54,298 bases of DNA from Nostoc sp. KVJ20 (GTDB taxonomy: Bacteria > Cyanobacteriota > Cyanobacteriia > Cyanobacteriales > Nostocaceae): positions 26,375-80,672 of the forward strand of contig NZ_KV757643.1 in NCBI RefSeq assembly GCF_001712795.1, given 5' to 3'. The notes under the pieces are model-generated. The model was given only the letters and a program-made list of their open reading frames with translations. It was not told the DNA's origin and ran no database searches. Below, one piece after another: positions 26,701 to 36,400 of this stretch. Made by a program: the position numbers and the translations under genes. How positions within the stretch are numbered: the stretch's first letter is position 1; every line of letters begins with the position of its first letter.

Positions 26701-28653
26701 TTATCTGCACTAGGATTAATAGAAACCGTTGCAGACCCAATTCCAGAAGCACCATTGCCAGAACCTCCACCTGCAACCACATCACCCACTTTGGTAGTGC
26801 ATGAAGTTCATACAAATGGATCAAATGGATTTGCACCTCAGATTTCCCTGCAACCTGCTGCATCTAGTAACGTCCTAGAAAGTGTGATTAATCAGCAGCT
26901 ACAAATTATGAGCCAGCAATTGGCGCTATTGGGTAATAGCAGTCAATCTTTAACAGTCCCAGTTGTACCTGCGGTGACATCTCAAAATAATGGTGTCAAG
27001 CCACAAAACGCTGTATCTGTCCCCCCAACCCAAACCAGCAAAGAATCAGCATCAGTAGAAACAGAGTCAAATGGTGCTAAAAAGGCATTTGGTGCGGCGG
27101 CTCGAATTGAAAAGACCCAAACTAAAACTCTGACAGCGCAACAACGCACTCATCTAGACAAAATTATCCAAAGATATACAAAACGGACTCAAAAATCTAA
27201 AGAATATACTCAAACTCATCGCCCTTATTTGGCAGACCCAAGAACTGTTTCCGGGTTTAACCCGACGATGAAAGAGATGGTTTACCCCATCGTGGTGTCT
27301 CGTTCATCTGGTTCTAAACTTTGGGATGTTGATGGCAATGAATATGTCGATTTAAGCAATGGTTTTGGCTTGAATTTGTTTGGTTGGTCGCCACCTTTCA
27401 TTACCGAAGCAATTGAAGCACAATTGAAACTCGGCATGGAAATTGGGCCGCAAACTCCCTTGGTTGGAGAAGTGGCGAAGCTGATGTGTGAGTTGACCAA
27501 CTTTGACCGAGCAGCCTTTTGTAACACAGGTTCGGAAGCGGTTCTGGGAGCGATGCGGATGGCACGCACCATCACAGGACGTAACTTAATCGCTATATTT
27601 TCTGGAGCTTATCACGGTATTTTGGATGAAGTAATTGTTCGGGGTACAAAGAAACTCCGGTCAATTCCTGCTGCTCCTGGTATCCCACCCGAAATGGTAG
27701 AGAACATTTTGGTGGTAGATTACGATTCACCTGAGTCTCTAGAAATCCTCAGAAGTCGGGCTGATGAGTTAGCAGCAGTGATGGTGGAATCCGTGCAAAG
27801 CCGTCGCCCTGAATACCAGCCCAAAGAATTCCTCCAGCAATTGCGTGATTTCACGGAAGAAGCTGGTATTGCCCTAATTTTTGATGAAATCGTTACCGGA
27901 TTTAGAATTCATCCAGGTGGCGCTCAAGCGCATTTCGGTATCAAGGCAGACATAGCAACCTACGGCAAGATTGTGGGCGGTGGGCTACCAATTGGAGTCA
28001 TTGCTGGCAAATCACAATATATGGATGCTTTGGACGGTGGATTTTGGCAGTTTGGCGATGACTCCGTTCCAGAAGTAGGCGTGACTTACTTTGCCGGCAC
28101 ATTCGTCCGCCATCCTCTCGCACTAGCAGCCGCCAAAGCAGTACTTCAGCATTTAAAACAGAGTGGCCCCAGCTTGCAGCAAAATCTTAATGCCAGAACC
28201 GATAAGTTTGTAGCGGAACTCATGGGTTATTTCCAGCAAGTTCAAGCACCGTTCACAGCTTATAATTTTGGCTCCCTGTTTATGGTGAAATCTGCACCAG
28301 AGTTCGCCTACGGAGATTTACTCTTTTACTTGCTGCGGGATAAGGGAGTGCATACTTGGGATCACCGTCCTTGCTTCTTGACGACAGCCCATTCCGAAGC
28401 TGATCTGGCTTTTGTAATGGCAGCCTTTAAAGAAAGTATTGCCGAAATGCAATCTGCTGGCTTCTTGTCTGCACCGCCTATAGAAGTAACAAACTGCGAT
28501 CGCAATGGATCAGAAATTACCAATAACAGCCTACGCAATCGTCCTCCGCAACCCAATGCCAAATTAGGACGAGATCCCCAAGGGAACCCCGCCTGGTATA
28601 TCCCCGATACCGAACGTCCTGGGAAATATCTACAAGTTGCAAGTGTTTCCTGA
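23704..28653 (+). CDS. PKS module KS-AT-ACP with integral aminotransferase (1649 aa)
   Basis: One malonate extension followed by transamination of the beta-keto group. KS (about 15-440): active Cys185 in NTACSTS, His321 in EAHGT, His361 in NVGHL. AT (about 535-880): Ser633 in GHSIGE and HAFH at 729-732, which indicates malonyl-CoA. ACP (about 920-995): Ser954 in GLDSLS. A Pro/Thr/Ser-rich linker leads to a class III PLP aminotransferase (about 1175-1560): IFDEIVTGFR and Lys1422 in ATYGKIVGGG. No KR, DH, ER or methyltransferase domain is present. The C-terminal linker (RDPQGNPAWYIPD...RPGKYLQ) is the kind that precedes a condensation domain in hybrid enzymes such as McyE, so here an AMT-C junction has been split between genes. 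Its donor should be the upstream A-PCP. Confidence 0.95.
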   Translation: MVNMQASDNQDPNDGIAIIGMVGRFPGAGNVDEFWRNLCEGLESTTFFQDDELDPSIDPNLCKDPSYVKARGIISGGETFDAAFFGINPLEAVVMDPQARVFLELVYEALENAGYESESFEGLIGLYAGCGQNTYFASHISGRMEIVDRIGEFQTMLANEKDFLTTRAAYKLNLKGPAVSVNTACSTSLVAVIQACQALTSYQCDLALSGGVSMTTPQNSGYMTQEGSMLSGDGHCRPFDASAQGTMFNNGAGVVVLKRLEDALNDGDRIYAVIRGSGINNDGADKVSFTAPSVDGQAEAVAMAQAYANFHPETISYIEAHGTATPLGDPIEIEALTQAFRVHTDAKQFCAIGSLKSNVGHLVAAAGVAGLIKTALALHYKKIPPSLNFEAPNPKIDFANSPFYVNTKLAEWSEGETPRRAGVSSFGVGGTNAHIVLEEAPQIQSSGSSRPQQLLLLSAKTSQALEAATANLHQHLQYNSEINLADAAYTLQRGRKAFNYRRSIVCHDITDAIAALQSLDPNQVNTRHTEIRNPAVVFMFPGQGSQYVDMGLNLYNREPVFQEVVDECAEILKPLLGRDLREIMYPAPSDCETAAISLRQTCFTQPALFVIEYALAQLWQSWGVKPQAMIGHSIGEFVAACIAGVFTLEDALMLVANRGRFMWELPEGAMLSVRLPAKQIEPRLSAELAIAAINGPSLCVVSGPTEVIAALQKQLESEEVVCRHLHTSHAFHSPMMDSIIAPFAEVVGKVKLSPPQIPFVSTVTADWITAQQATDPMYWATHLRQTVRFAEGVQTLWQQPERVLLEVGPRITTTTLARQQAKDIKQQIAIPSLSDNAENEAEWTALLKAVGQLWLAGVSIDWSNFYQRETRQRIPLPTYPFERQRFWIDPPPHPNRAATSKLLNPHLLEKTQTMTTYPQQKLIPLLKEVIEETSGLEIASVDDSTTFLEMGLDSLSLTQVGLALKKKFKVKVTLRQLLEICPNLVTLADLINQALSPETLSALGLIETVADPIPEAPLPEPPPATTSPTLVVHEVHTNGSNGFAPQISLQPAASSNVLESVINQQLQIMSQQLALLGNSSQSLTVPVVPAVTSQNNGVKPQNAVSVPPTQTSKESASVETESNGAKKAFGAAARIEKTQTKTLTAQQRTHLDKIIQRYTKRTQKSKEYTQTHRPYLADPRTVSGFNPTMKEMVYPIVVSRSSGSKLWDVDGNEYVDLSNGFGLNLFGWSPPFITEAIEAQLKLGMEIGPQTPLVGEVAKLMCELTNFDRAAFCNTGSEAVLGAMRMARTITGRNLIAIFSGAYHGILDEVIVRGTKKLRSIPAAPGIPPEMVENILVVDYDSPESLEILRSRADELAAVMVESVQSRRPEYQPKEFLQQLRDFTEEAGIALIFDEIVTGFRIHPGGAQAHFGIKADIATYGKIVGGGLPIGVIAGKSQYMDALDGGFWQFGDDSVPEVGVTYFAGTFVRHPLALAAAKAVLQHLKQSGPSLQQNLNARTDKFVAELMGYFQQVQAPFTAYNFGSLFMVKSAPEFAYGDLLFYLLRDKGVHTWDHRPCFLTTAHSEADLAFVMAAFKESIAEMQSAGFLSAPPIEVTNCDRNGSEITNNSLRNRPPQPNAKLGRDPQGNPAWYIPDTERPGKYLQVASVS

Positions 28654-28813
28654 AGTGTTTTGAAACAGCCATTTTTATCAAAAAAGTAGCAAAAAATCTG
28701 CCGATATTAAGGTTTTGATATGACTTTGAGAGCTTCCTTTGCTAAAAATTTACCTCACTTGGCTATGAATTAATCGATAGTTGGACATGAGGTTGCACCT
28801 GTTACATTCCTTT

Positions 28814-28841
28814 GTTTTGGTCAGCTTGTCCTGACCAAAAC
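28814..28841. terminator. Perfect 11-bp hairpin after the PKS gene
   Basis: GTTTTGGTCAG (28814-28824) and CTGACCAAAAC (28831-28841) pair perfectly around CTTGTC. No T-run follows on the plus strand, so full termination inside the cluster is uncertain; partial attenuation is possible. Confidence 0.4.
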
Positions 28842-28931
28842 ATAAATAACTGGTGACAAGTATATTCAGGTAACAAGTAAATCATAGCCAAACACTTACA
28901 TTTCACTCATGATTAAACTTAAAAATAATCA

Positions 28932-30065
28932 ATGTATAAACACATTAAGCCTCTTACTTCTCTGCGCGGTATAGCAGCTTTATTTGTTGTTATACACCAT
29001 TTCTCTTATTACACTTTACCTAAAACTGGTTCAACTTTATCAGCCTATAGCGATTTTTTTAAAAATGGATATCTGTGGGTTGATTTTTTCTTTATTTTGA
29101 GTGGTTTTATCATGACCCACGTTTATGTTGGGGATTTTTCATTAAAAGTTAATTCGTCTAACTATCGTTCATACTTATTATCACGTTTTGCTAGAATTTA
29201 TCCTCTGCATATATTCATTTTGTCTCTGTTTGTTGGATTAGAAATCATAAAAATATTTTTACTACCTACTTCTGCCTTCACGGGTAAATTTAACTTAACT
29301 GCCCTTTTTGCTAACGTTTTTCTTCTACAAGCCTTCGATTTAAATTGCCCACCTTTATTTTGGTGTGATACTTACTGGAATGAACCTGCTTGGTCAATTA
29401 GCGTAGAGTTTGTTATTTACTGCATATTTCCATTTTTATTATTATTATTAAGAAATAGTCCCAAAAATGATTTACTAGTTTATAGTTTTACTCTCATTAG
29501 CATATTATTACTAATCGCCTTTACCCGTGGCAATTTAGATAGTATTATTGGCATACCTTCGATAGCTAGATGTGGGCTAGAATGCGTACTCGGTATTATA
29601 ACTTACAAAATCTATTATAGAGGTAATTATAAAAAGTATTTCAATCTTAATTTACTGTCAATTATAGCTATAACTTGGATAATTATGATTATGAATTACT
29701 ACTGGAATTATTGGCGTACCCTTCACGATTGGCTAGTTTTACCAGCTTTTTGTCTACTGATTTTAGCTGTATCTGTCAACAATAATGGTGTGATATCCAA
29801 GTTTTTAAGTTCACGGTTAATGCTATATCTCGGCACTATATCTTACTCAATTTATATGATTCATTGGTTTATTCAAGAATTGTTAAAACTATTTTGGCTT
29901 TATGAATTTCACAACCCTTTTGGCAAAGGGTTTACAGAATATGAAGCATTGACATCTCTAGGAGTATTTCTTATGATCGTATTATTGACTGCATCCTTGA
30001 CATATAGATTTGTAGAAGTTCCTGCCCGTAATTATTTAAAATCTACAATCTTCGCTAAACAATGA
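28932..30065 (+). CDS. Acyltransferase-3 family membrane protein (377 aa)
   Basis: OafA/YrhL-type integral membrane acyltransferases move acyl groups (often acetyl) onto sugars, peptides or antibiotics. The N-terminal hallmark is present as LTSLRGIAALFVVIHHFSYY (the R-G and the catalytic-type His), followed by VDFFFILSGFIM and SRFARIYPLHI, which match the conserved G-x-x-x-V-D-x-F-F-[VI]-x-S-G-[FY] and R-x-x-R-[IL]-x-P blocks. About ten hydrophobic segments fit the family. It lies between the PKS and second NRPS genes in the same direction, which suggests tailoring of the peptide, for instance N- or O-acylation of the product. Codon use is more AT-rich than its neighbours. A fragment of a second copy lies at 21376. 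Confidence 0.9.
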   Translation: MYKHIKPLTSLRGIAALFVVIHHFSYYTLPKTGSTLSAYSDFFKNGYLWVDFFFILSGFIMTHVYVGDFSLKVNSSNYRSYLLSRFARIYPLHIFILSLFVGLEIIKIFLLPTSAFTGKFNLTALFANVFLLQAFDLNCPPLFWCDTYWNEPAWSISVEFVIYCIFPFLLLLLRNSPKNDLLVYSFTLISILLLIAFTRGNLDSIIGIPSIARCGLECVLGIITYKIYYRGNYKKYFNLNLLSIIAITWIIMIMNYYWNYWRTLHDWLVLPAFCLLILAVSVNNNGVISKFLSSRLMLYLGTISYSIYMIHWFIQELLKLFWLYEFHNPFGKGFTEYEALTSLGVFLMIVLLTASLTYRFVEVPARNYLKSTIFAKQ

Positions 30066-30140
30066 ATTGAGCGTCAGTAGTTTATCAAGACTGATTTAAA
30101 TTTAACCACATTCAATAAACTGAGAAAATAATAGAGTTTT

Positions 30141-33100
30141 ATGACCTTATCACCTGTAGATTACCAATCGACATTAACTGCGGTTGATTTTGATCCATTT
30201 GCAGATGGAGAATTACTTCTAACCGCCCCTGCTACAGAATCACAAAAAGAAATTTGGGCTTCTGTGCAAATGGGGGATGCTGCCAATTGTGCTTATAACG
30301 AATCCCAATCTCTGAGACTCAAAGGCGAACTTGATGTCAAAGTTCTCCAGTCTGCGATTGAAGAGTTAGTACAACGTCATGAAGCACTACGAACAACTTT
30401 TAGCACCGATGGCAATACACTCTGCATTGTTGCTTCTCGGCAAATTGAAATCCCTATTATTAATCTTTCTAACCTGGAACCACAAGAACAACAGGAAAAA
30501 TTAGCTAGTATCTTGCGACAAGAGGTAGAGCAACCTTTTGATTTGGAACATGGCCCCCTATTTCGGGCAAAAATTGTCAAATTGCAGCCGCAGGAGCATC
30601 TAGCTATTTTGACAGCCCATCATATTATTTGTGATGGTTGGTCTTGGGCGGTGCTGATGCCAGATTTGGGTAAACTTTATTCTGGCTTACAACAGGGTAT
30701 TGTTCCTGAATTGGAAGAACCAGACAATTTAAGTGAATATGCGATTTTGCAGGAAGAAGAGGCGGATAGTCCAGAAGCGATCGCCACAGAACAATATTGG
30801 TTGCAACAATTCGCTGACACTGTACCTGTTGTAGATTTCCCTAGCGATCGCCCTCGTCCACCACTCAGAACCTTTAACGCCGCCCGCGAAGATTGGCATT
30901 TAAATCCCGAACTAGTTGCCAACCTCAAACAACTAGGCACAAAACTCGGTTGTAGCTTTATGACTACTATCCTGGGAGGATTTGAGGTTTGGCTGCACCG
31001 TCTGACGGGACAAAACGACTTGGTTGTAGGTATTCCAGCCGCCGGACAAGCTGCTTTGGGGCAATATAATCTCGTAGGGCACTGCGTAAATTTATTACCA
31101 TTGCGTAGCCAGATTGATGGCGAAAAATCTTTCAGCGACTATTTGCGATCGCGGCGATCGGCTGTCTTAGATGCTTACGATCATCAACAATTTACCTTTG
31201 GTAGTCTGGTCAAAAAATTAGTTTTGGCACGGGATTCTAGCCGTATTCCCTTAGTTCCCATTACATTTAATATCGATCAGGGTTTAGATAGTGATAAACT
31301 CCCCTTCACTGGTTTGGAAGTAGAATTTTTCTCTAACCCCCGTTCCTTCGAGAATTTTGAACTGTTCATTAATGCTACTGAATTACATGGCCAGATGACT
31401 CTGGAATGTCAGTACAACACTAATTTATTTGACGCTGACACTATCCGCCACCGCATGGCAGAGTTTGAAACTTTGTTATTGGGTATAGTTGCTAACCCCA
31501 ATCAAAGTATTGCTAAATTGCCAATTTTACCAGCAGTAGAGCAACAGTTATTAGCAACATGGAACCAGACACAAACAGACTATCCCCAACATAAATGCAT
31601 TCATCAGTTATTTGAGGAGCAGGTAGAACGCACCCCTGATGCTGTGGCGTTGGTATTTCAAGAACAACAACTTACTTATCGAGAGTTAGATATTCGCGCC
31701 AACCAATTAGCGCAATACCTGCAAACATTAGGAGTAGGTGCAGATGTGCTTGTGGGAATCTGCGTCGATCGCTCCTTAGAAATGGTGGTAGGTCTTTTAG
31801 GGATTCTGAAAGCAGGTGGAGCTTACATCCCCCTAGATCCGGGGTATCCGCAAGAACGTTTGGCTTTTATGCTTTCAGATACCCAGATCAAATTACTGTT
31901 GACTCAAAAACAGCTAATTGACAAACTACCTGCTCACGCAGCAAGTGTAATTTGTTTAGATACTGACTGGGATACTATCAACCAAGCAACACCAGAGAAT
32001 TTAATTAGTAATGTCAAGGCTGACAACTTGGCTTATGTAATGTACACATCTGGTTCTACAGGTCAACCCAAAGGTGTTAGTGTTATCCATCAAGGTGTAG
32101 TTAGATTAGTCAAAGAAACTAACTATGTAAGCCTCACTAACAAAGAAGTATTTCTGCAAATTAGCCCTATCTCTTTTGATGCTTCAACTTTTGAAATTTG
32201 GGGTTGTTTGCTTAATGGTGGAAAACTAATAATATTCCCTCCCCATACGCCATCTTTAGACGAATTAGGACAATTTATTCAGCAATATCAGGTAACAACC
32301 TTATGGCTAACGGCGGGTTTATTCCATCTAATAGTCGATGAAAAAATTGATGCTTTAAAACCCTTACGTCAACTGTTAGCAGGTGGCGATGTTTTATCCG
32401 TTACCCATGTCCAGAAATTTATCAACACAGTAGAAAACTGTAAACTAATTAATGGTTACGGACCGACAGAAAGTACAACTTTTACCTGCTGTTATGAGAT
32501 TACAGCACCACTCAAGCCAGGGGCTTCTATTCCTATTGGTCGCCCCATTGCTAATACCCAAGTTTATATATTAGACTCCCATTTGCAACCCGTCCCAATT
32601 GGAATCACAGGTGAGTTGTATATTGGTGGCGATGGTTTAGCACGAGAATATTTCAATCGCCCGGATCTGACGGCTGAAAGATTTATTGCCAATCCCTTTA
32701 GCTCAGATACTCAATCACGCTTATATAAAAGTGGAGACTTAGCTCGCTATTTGCCAGATGGAAAGATTGAATACCTGGGTCGGATTGACAATCAGGTAAA
32801 AGTGAGCGGTTTCCGTATAGAATTGGGTGAAATTGAAATTGCACTTTTGCAATATCCGGCAGTAAAAGAAGCGGTAGTAATTGTTCGAGAAGATGCTCCT
32901 GGTGAGAAAGTGCTGGTTGGTTATTTTGTAGCAGAAATTGGCCAAGATAGCCCGCAAATAATCTCCGAGTTACGTCGATTCTTAAAACAGCAGCTTCCTG
33001 AATATATGGTGCCCAAAATTTTTATGGCACTGGAAGCCTTGACGCTAAATGCTAACGGCAAAGTTGATCGTCGGGCACTACCAAAGCCTGATTCTTTCCG

Positions 33101-33422
33101 TCCAGAATTGGAAGCAAATTATGTAGCGCCTCGTACTTCCATTGAGCAGCAGATTGCAGATATCTGGACACAGGTTTTAAATGTCAGGCAGGTTGGGATT
33201 TACGACAACTTTTTTGAACTGGGTGGATATTCTCTACTAGGAATTCAAGTGGTTTCTCGACTGCGCCAAGCCTTGCAAGTAGAAATTCTCATGTCCAATT
33301 TATTTGAATTGCCAACGGTAGCAGATTTGGCTGAACGAGTGGAAACTCTGCGTTGGGCAACCCAAGGTGTTCAGGCTGCTGATAGTGAAACCGCTGATGA
33401 TTATGAGGAAGGTGAGCTATGA
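30141..33422 (+). CDS. NRPS module C-A-PCP, valine-like code (1093 aa)
   Basis: Condensation domain (about 25-450): HHIICDG is intact, and its beginning (TESQKEIWASVQMG...AYNES) is the type found after PKS-aminotransferase modules. A domain (about 475-985): YTSGSTGQPKG, ISFDASTFEIWG, NGYGPTES, YKSGDLARYL, NGKVDR. Its pocket reads DAFWLGGTFK, identical to the loading module, so the same valine-like residue is expected. In A8 the usual QVKIRG is QVKVSG, a mild change. The carrier has DNFFELGGYSLLG. The C-terminus is acidic (ETADDYEEGEL), fitting a short linear docking motif for the TubC-type domain of the next protein. ATG 30141; the stop overlaps the next start as ATGA. Confidence 0.95.
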   Translation: MTLSPVDYQSTLTAVDFDPFADGELLLTAPATESQKEIWASVQMGDAANCAYNESQSLRLKGELDVKVLQSAIEELVQRHEALRTTFSTDGNTLCIVASRQIEIPIINLSNLEPQEQQEKLASILRQEVEQPFDLEHGPLFRAKIVKLQPQEHLAILTAHHIICDGWSWAVLMPDLGKLYSGLQQGIVPELEEPDNLSEYAILQEEEADSPEAIATEQYWLQQFADTVPVVDFPSDRPRPPLRTFNAAREDWHLNPELVANLKQLGTKLGCSFMTTILGGFEVWLHRLTGQNDLVVGIPAAGQAALGQYNLVGHCVNLLPLRSQIDGEKSFSDYLRSRRSAVLDAYDHQQFTFGSLVKKLVLARDSSRIPLVPITFNIDQGLDSDKLPFTGLEVEFFSNPRSFENFELFINATELHGQMTLECQYNTNLFDADTIRHRMAEFETLLLGIVANPNQSIAKLPILPAVEQQLLATWNQTQTDYPQHKCIHQLFEEQVERTPDAVALVFQEQQLTYRELDIRANQLAQYLQTLGVGADVLVGICVDRSLEMVVGLLGILKAGGAYIPLDPGYPQERLAFMLSDTQIKLLLTQKQLIDKLPAHAASVICLDTDWDTINQATPENLISNVKADNLAYVMYTSGSTGQPKGVSVIHQGVVRLVKETNYVSLTNKEVFLQISPISFDASTFEIWGCLLNGGKLIIFPPHTPSLDELGQFIQQYQVTTLWLTAGLFHLIVDEKIDALKPLRQLLAGGDVLSVTHVQKFINTVENCKLINGYGPTESTTFTCCYEITAPLKPGASIPIGRPIANTQVYILDSHLQPVPIGITGELYIGGDGLAREYFNRPDLTAERFIANPFSSDTQSRLYKSGDLARYLPDGKIEYLGRIDNQVKVSGFRIELGEIEIALLQYPAVKEAVVIVREDAPGEKVLVGYFVAEIGQDSPQIISELRRFLKQQLPEYMVPKIFMALEALTLNANGKVDRRALPKPDSFRPELEANYVAPRTSIEQQIADIWTQVLNVRQVGIYDNFFELGGYSLLGIQVVSRLRQALQVEILMSNLFELPTVADLAERVETLRWATQGVQAADSETADDYEEGEL

Positions 33423-36400
33423 AAACATTAGATGAACTACTCTCTGAACTACGTCAGCGCGATGTTAAACTTTGGTTAGAGGGCGATCGCTTACGCTATC
33501 GGGCGGCAAAAGATAGTCTCACGCCAGAATTGCTCACCGAGTTAAAAACTCAAAAAGCCGAAATCATCAACTTTCTCCGACAAATTACTACATCTGCCAG
33601 TTCACAGATTCCCCCAATTGTCGCTTGTGAACGGAATAGCAACTTGCCGCTTTCCTTTGGTCAGCAACGGATATGGTTCCTGCATCAATTTGAGCCTAAT
33701 AGTTCCTCAAATAATATGCCCGTTGTGGTGCGTTTTACGGGGAATCTCAATGTTGCTTTCTTAGAGGAAAGTTTGCGAGAAGTCGTCCGCCGCCATGAAG
33801 TTCTGCGGACAACTTTTCCAGCAGTGAATGGAAAACCTACTCAAGTCATTGCCACTGATGTTTCTTTGACGCTGCCAATAATTGACTTGCGGCAAGTACC
33901 AGACGAAAAAAGAGAGGCGGAAGCTCTCTTACTGGCAACTAAAGAAGCTCATCAACCCTTTGATTTAGCCAATGGACCGATTTTGCGGTTGCTGCTGCTA
34001 CGGTTGAGCGATCGCGAGCATCTGCTAATCTGGAATATGCACTGCATAGTTTGTGATGGAGCTTCTTCTGATCTGTTCTATCAAGACTTCACTACTATCT
34101 ATAAAGCATTGTCGGGGGGAAAGGCTTCTCCCTTAACTCCCTTACCAGTGCAGTATGCCGATTTTACCAATTGGCAATATCAGTGGCTCCAAGGAGAGGT
34201 TTTAGAGTCACAGGTAAACTACTGGAAGCAAAAGCTAGAAGGCAATTTACCGATCATTGAGTTACCTTACGATCATCCGCGTCCTCATGGTGTGCAGACA
34301 TATCGGGGCGATCGCGCTGCCCTGCTACTATCAAAGACGCTGAACCATGCGCTAACAGACCTGAGTCAAAAATGGGGTGTCACCCTGTTCATGACTCTAC
34401 TAACAGTGTTTGAGCTATTGCTCTACCGTTATTCTGGACAAGAAGACCTACTGATTAGCTTTGCCAGTGCAAGCCGGGGACAAGTAGAAACCGAGCGGCT
34501 GATTGGATTTTTCTCTAATACTCTTGTAATGCGGGGTAACTTAGCAGGAAATCCAACTTTTCGACAATTGTTAGACCGCGTGCGTAAGGATTGCTTAGAA
34601 GCTTATACCCATCAAGACTTACCATTTGAGAGACTAATTGAAGAACTTAGACCAGAACAACAAAGTCGGAACAGTTCGTCTTTATTTCAGGTAAAGTTCT
34701 CCCTCAATCCTCCTTGGTCGAATGGTCGGGGGATGGGAGCAGTGCAACTACCTGATTTGACGATCACTTCTCTATTTGGTTACATCTATCATGGCAAGAC
34801 CAAATACGATCTGACATTAGTCTTGCGGGAACAGGATAATGGTCTGGGTATGGTATTTGATTACAATGCCGAGATGTTTGATGCCAGTACCATAGAGCGA
34901 ATGTTGGGACATTTCAAAACTTTACTCGAAGGCATTGTTGCTAATCCCGATCAGCCGATATCTGAATTACCTCTGTTGACAGCACCTGAGCATCAATTAT
35001 TGGTTGACTGGAATAGCAAACAAGCTGATTATCCGCATAATACTTGTATCCATCAGTGGTTTGAGGCTCAAGCTAAACGAACTCCAGATAATATTGCAGT
35101 AAGTTTTGAAAATCAGCAACTAACCTATCAGGAACTCAACCAGCGTGCAAATCAATTAGCCGACTATTTGCAAACTCTAGGGGTAAAATCGGGGGTACTC
35201 GTCGGTCTTTATGTAGAACCTTCGCTAGAGATGATTGTGGGGCTGTTGGGTATTTTGAAAGCTGGGGGAACTTACGTATCCATAGCTCCGACATCTGGGC
35301 AAGATAGGCTGTCTTTCATTTTAAAAGATGCCCAAATATCCGTAGTGTTAACCCAAAGCTCATTGGTTGAGAAGTTCTCTGAGCATCAGGTAAAAGTTAT
35401 CTGTTTGGATAATGATTGGGAAGGTATCGCACTACACACTACAGAAAATCAAAATTACTATACCACAGATCAGACTCTCGCCTGTGTGATGTATGTGTCC
35501 GGCGGCAATGGAAAACCCAATGGTATAGCCATTACCCACCGTAATCTTGTCACCCACAGCCTAGCAATCAGTGACACTTGGGAGTTGACCCAGAGCGATC
35601 GCCTCCTACTCTTACCTAGTATCACTTACAATTCTTTTATAGAATCATTGTTCCCCACTTGGATTGCTGGTGCGATCGCAATTCTCCAGCCTCAAGAGCT
35701 ACAAAACTCGACGGCGCAGTTTTTCCCATTCATCGCTCAACAAAAGATTACCGTTGTTAATTTACCTACTTCTTTTTGGTATGAGTTAGTTAAAGAGCCA
35801 TCTGTATCTCCACAAACCTTGCCAGTCAGCTTGCGCTTAGTCATGGTTGGTGGTGAAAAAGTCTCACGCAATGCTTATTTAACTTGGGTAGAAAAAGTTG
35901 GCAAGCAAGTACGCTGGCTGAATGCTTACGGATCGCTAGAAACGACTTTAACCGCCACGGTTTACGATCCGGCAACTGCTACTGAAGCCAGTAACACTCG
36001 GCCCGAAATTCCCATAGGGAGAGCGATCGCCAATACAAAAATCTACATTCTCGATCAGCGATTGCAACCCCTGCCAGTTGGCGTTACTGGCGAAATATAC
36101 ATCAGTGGTATTGGTGTTGCACAAGGCTACTTTAACCGTCTCGAATTAACATCTGAGAAATTTATCCCCAATCCTTTTAGCAGCGAACCTGGGTCATACC
36201 TTTACAGAAGTGGCGACTTAGGACGCTACTTAAGTGACGGCAATATTGAGTTTATTGGTCGCCTAGACAATCAGGCTAAAATTCGCGGCTTTCGCGTTGA
36301 GTTGACTGAAATTGAGACAATTTTAGGTCAATTTCCAGGCGTGCAAAAAACTGTGGTGATTGCCAAAGAAGACATTCCTGGGGATAAACATTTAGTTGCT

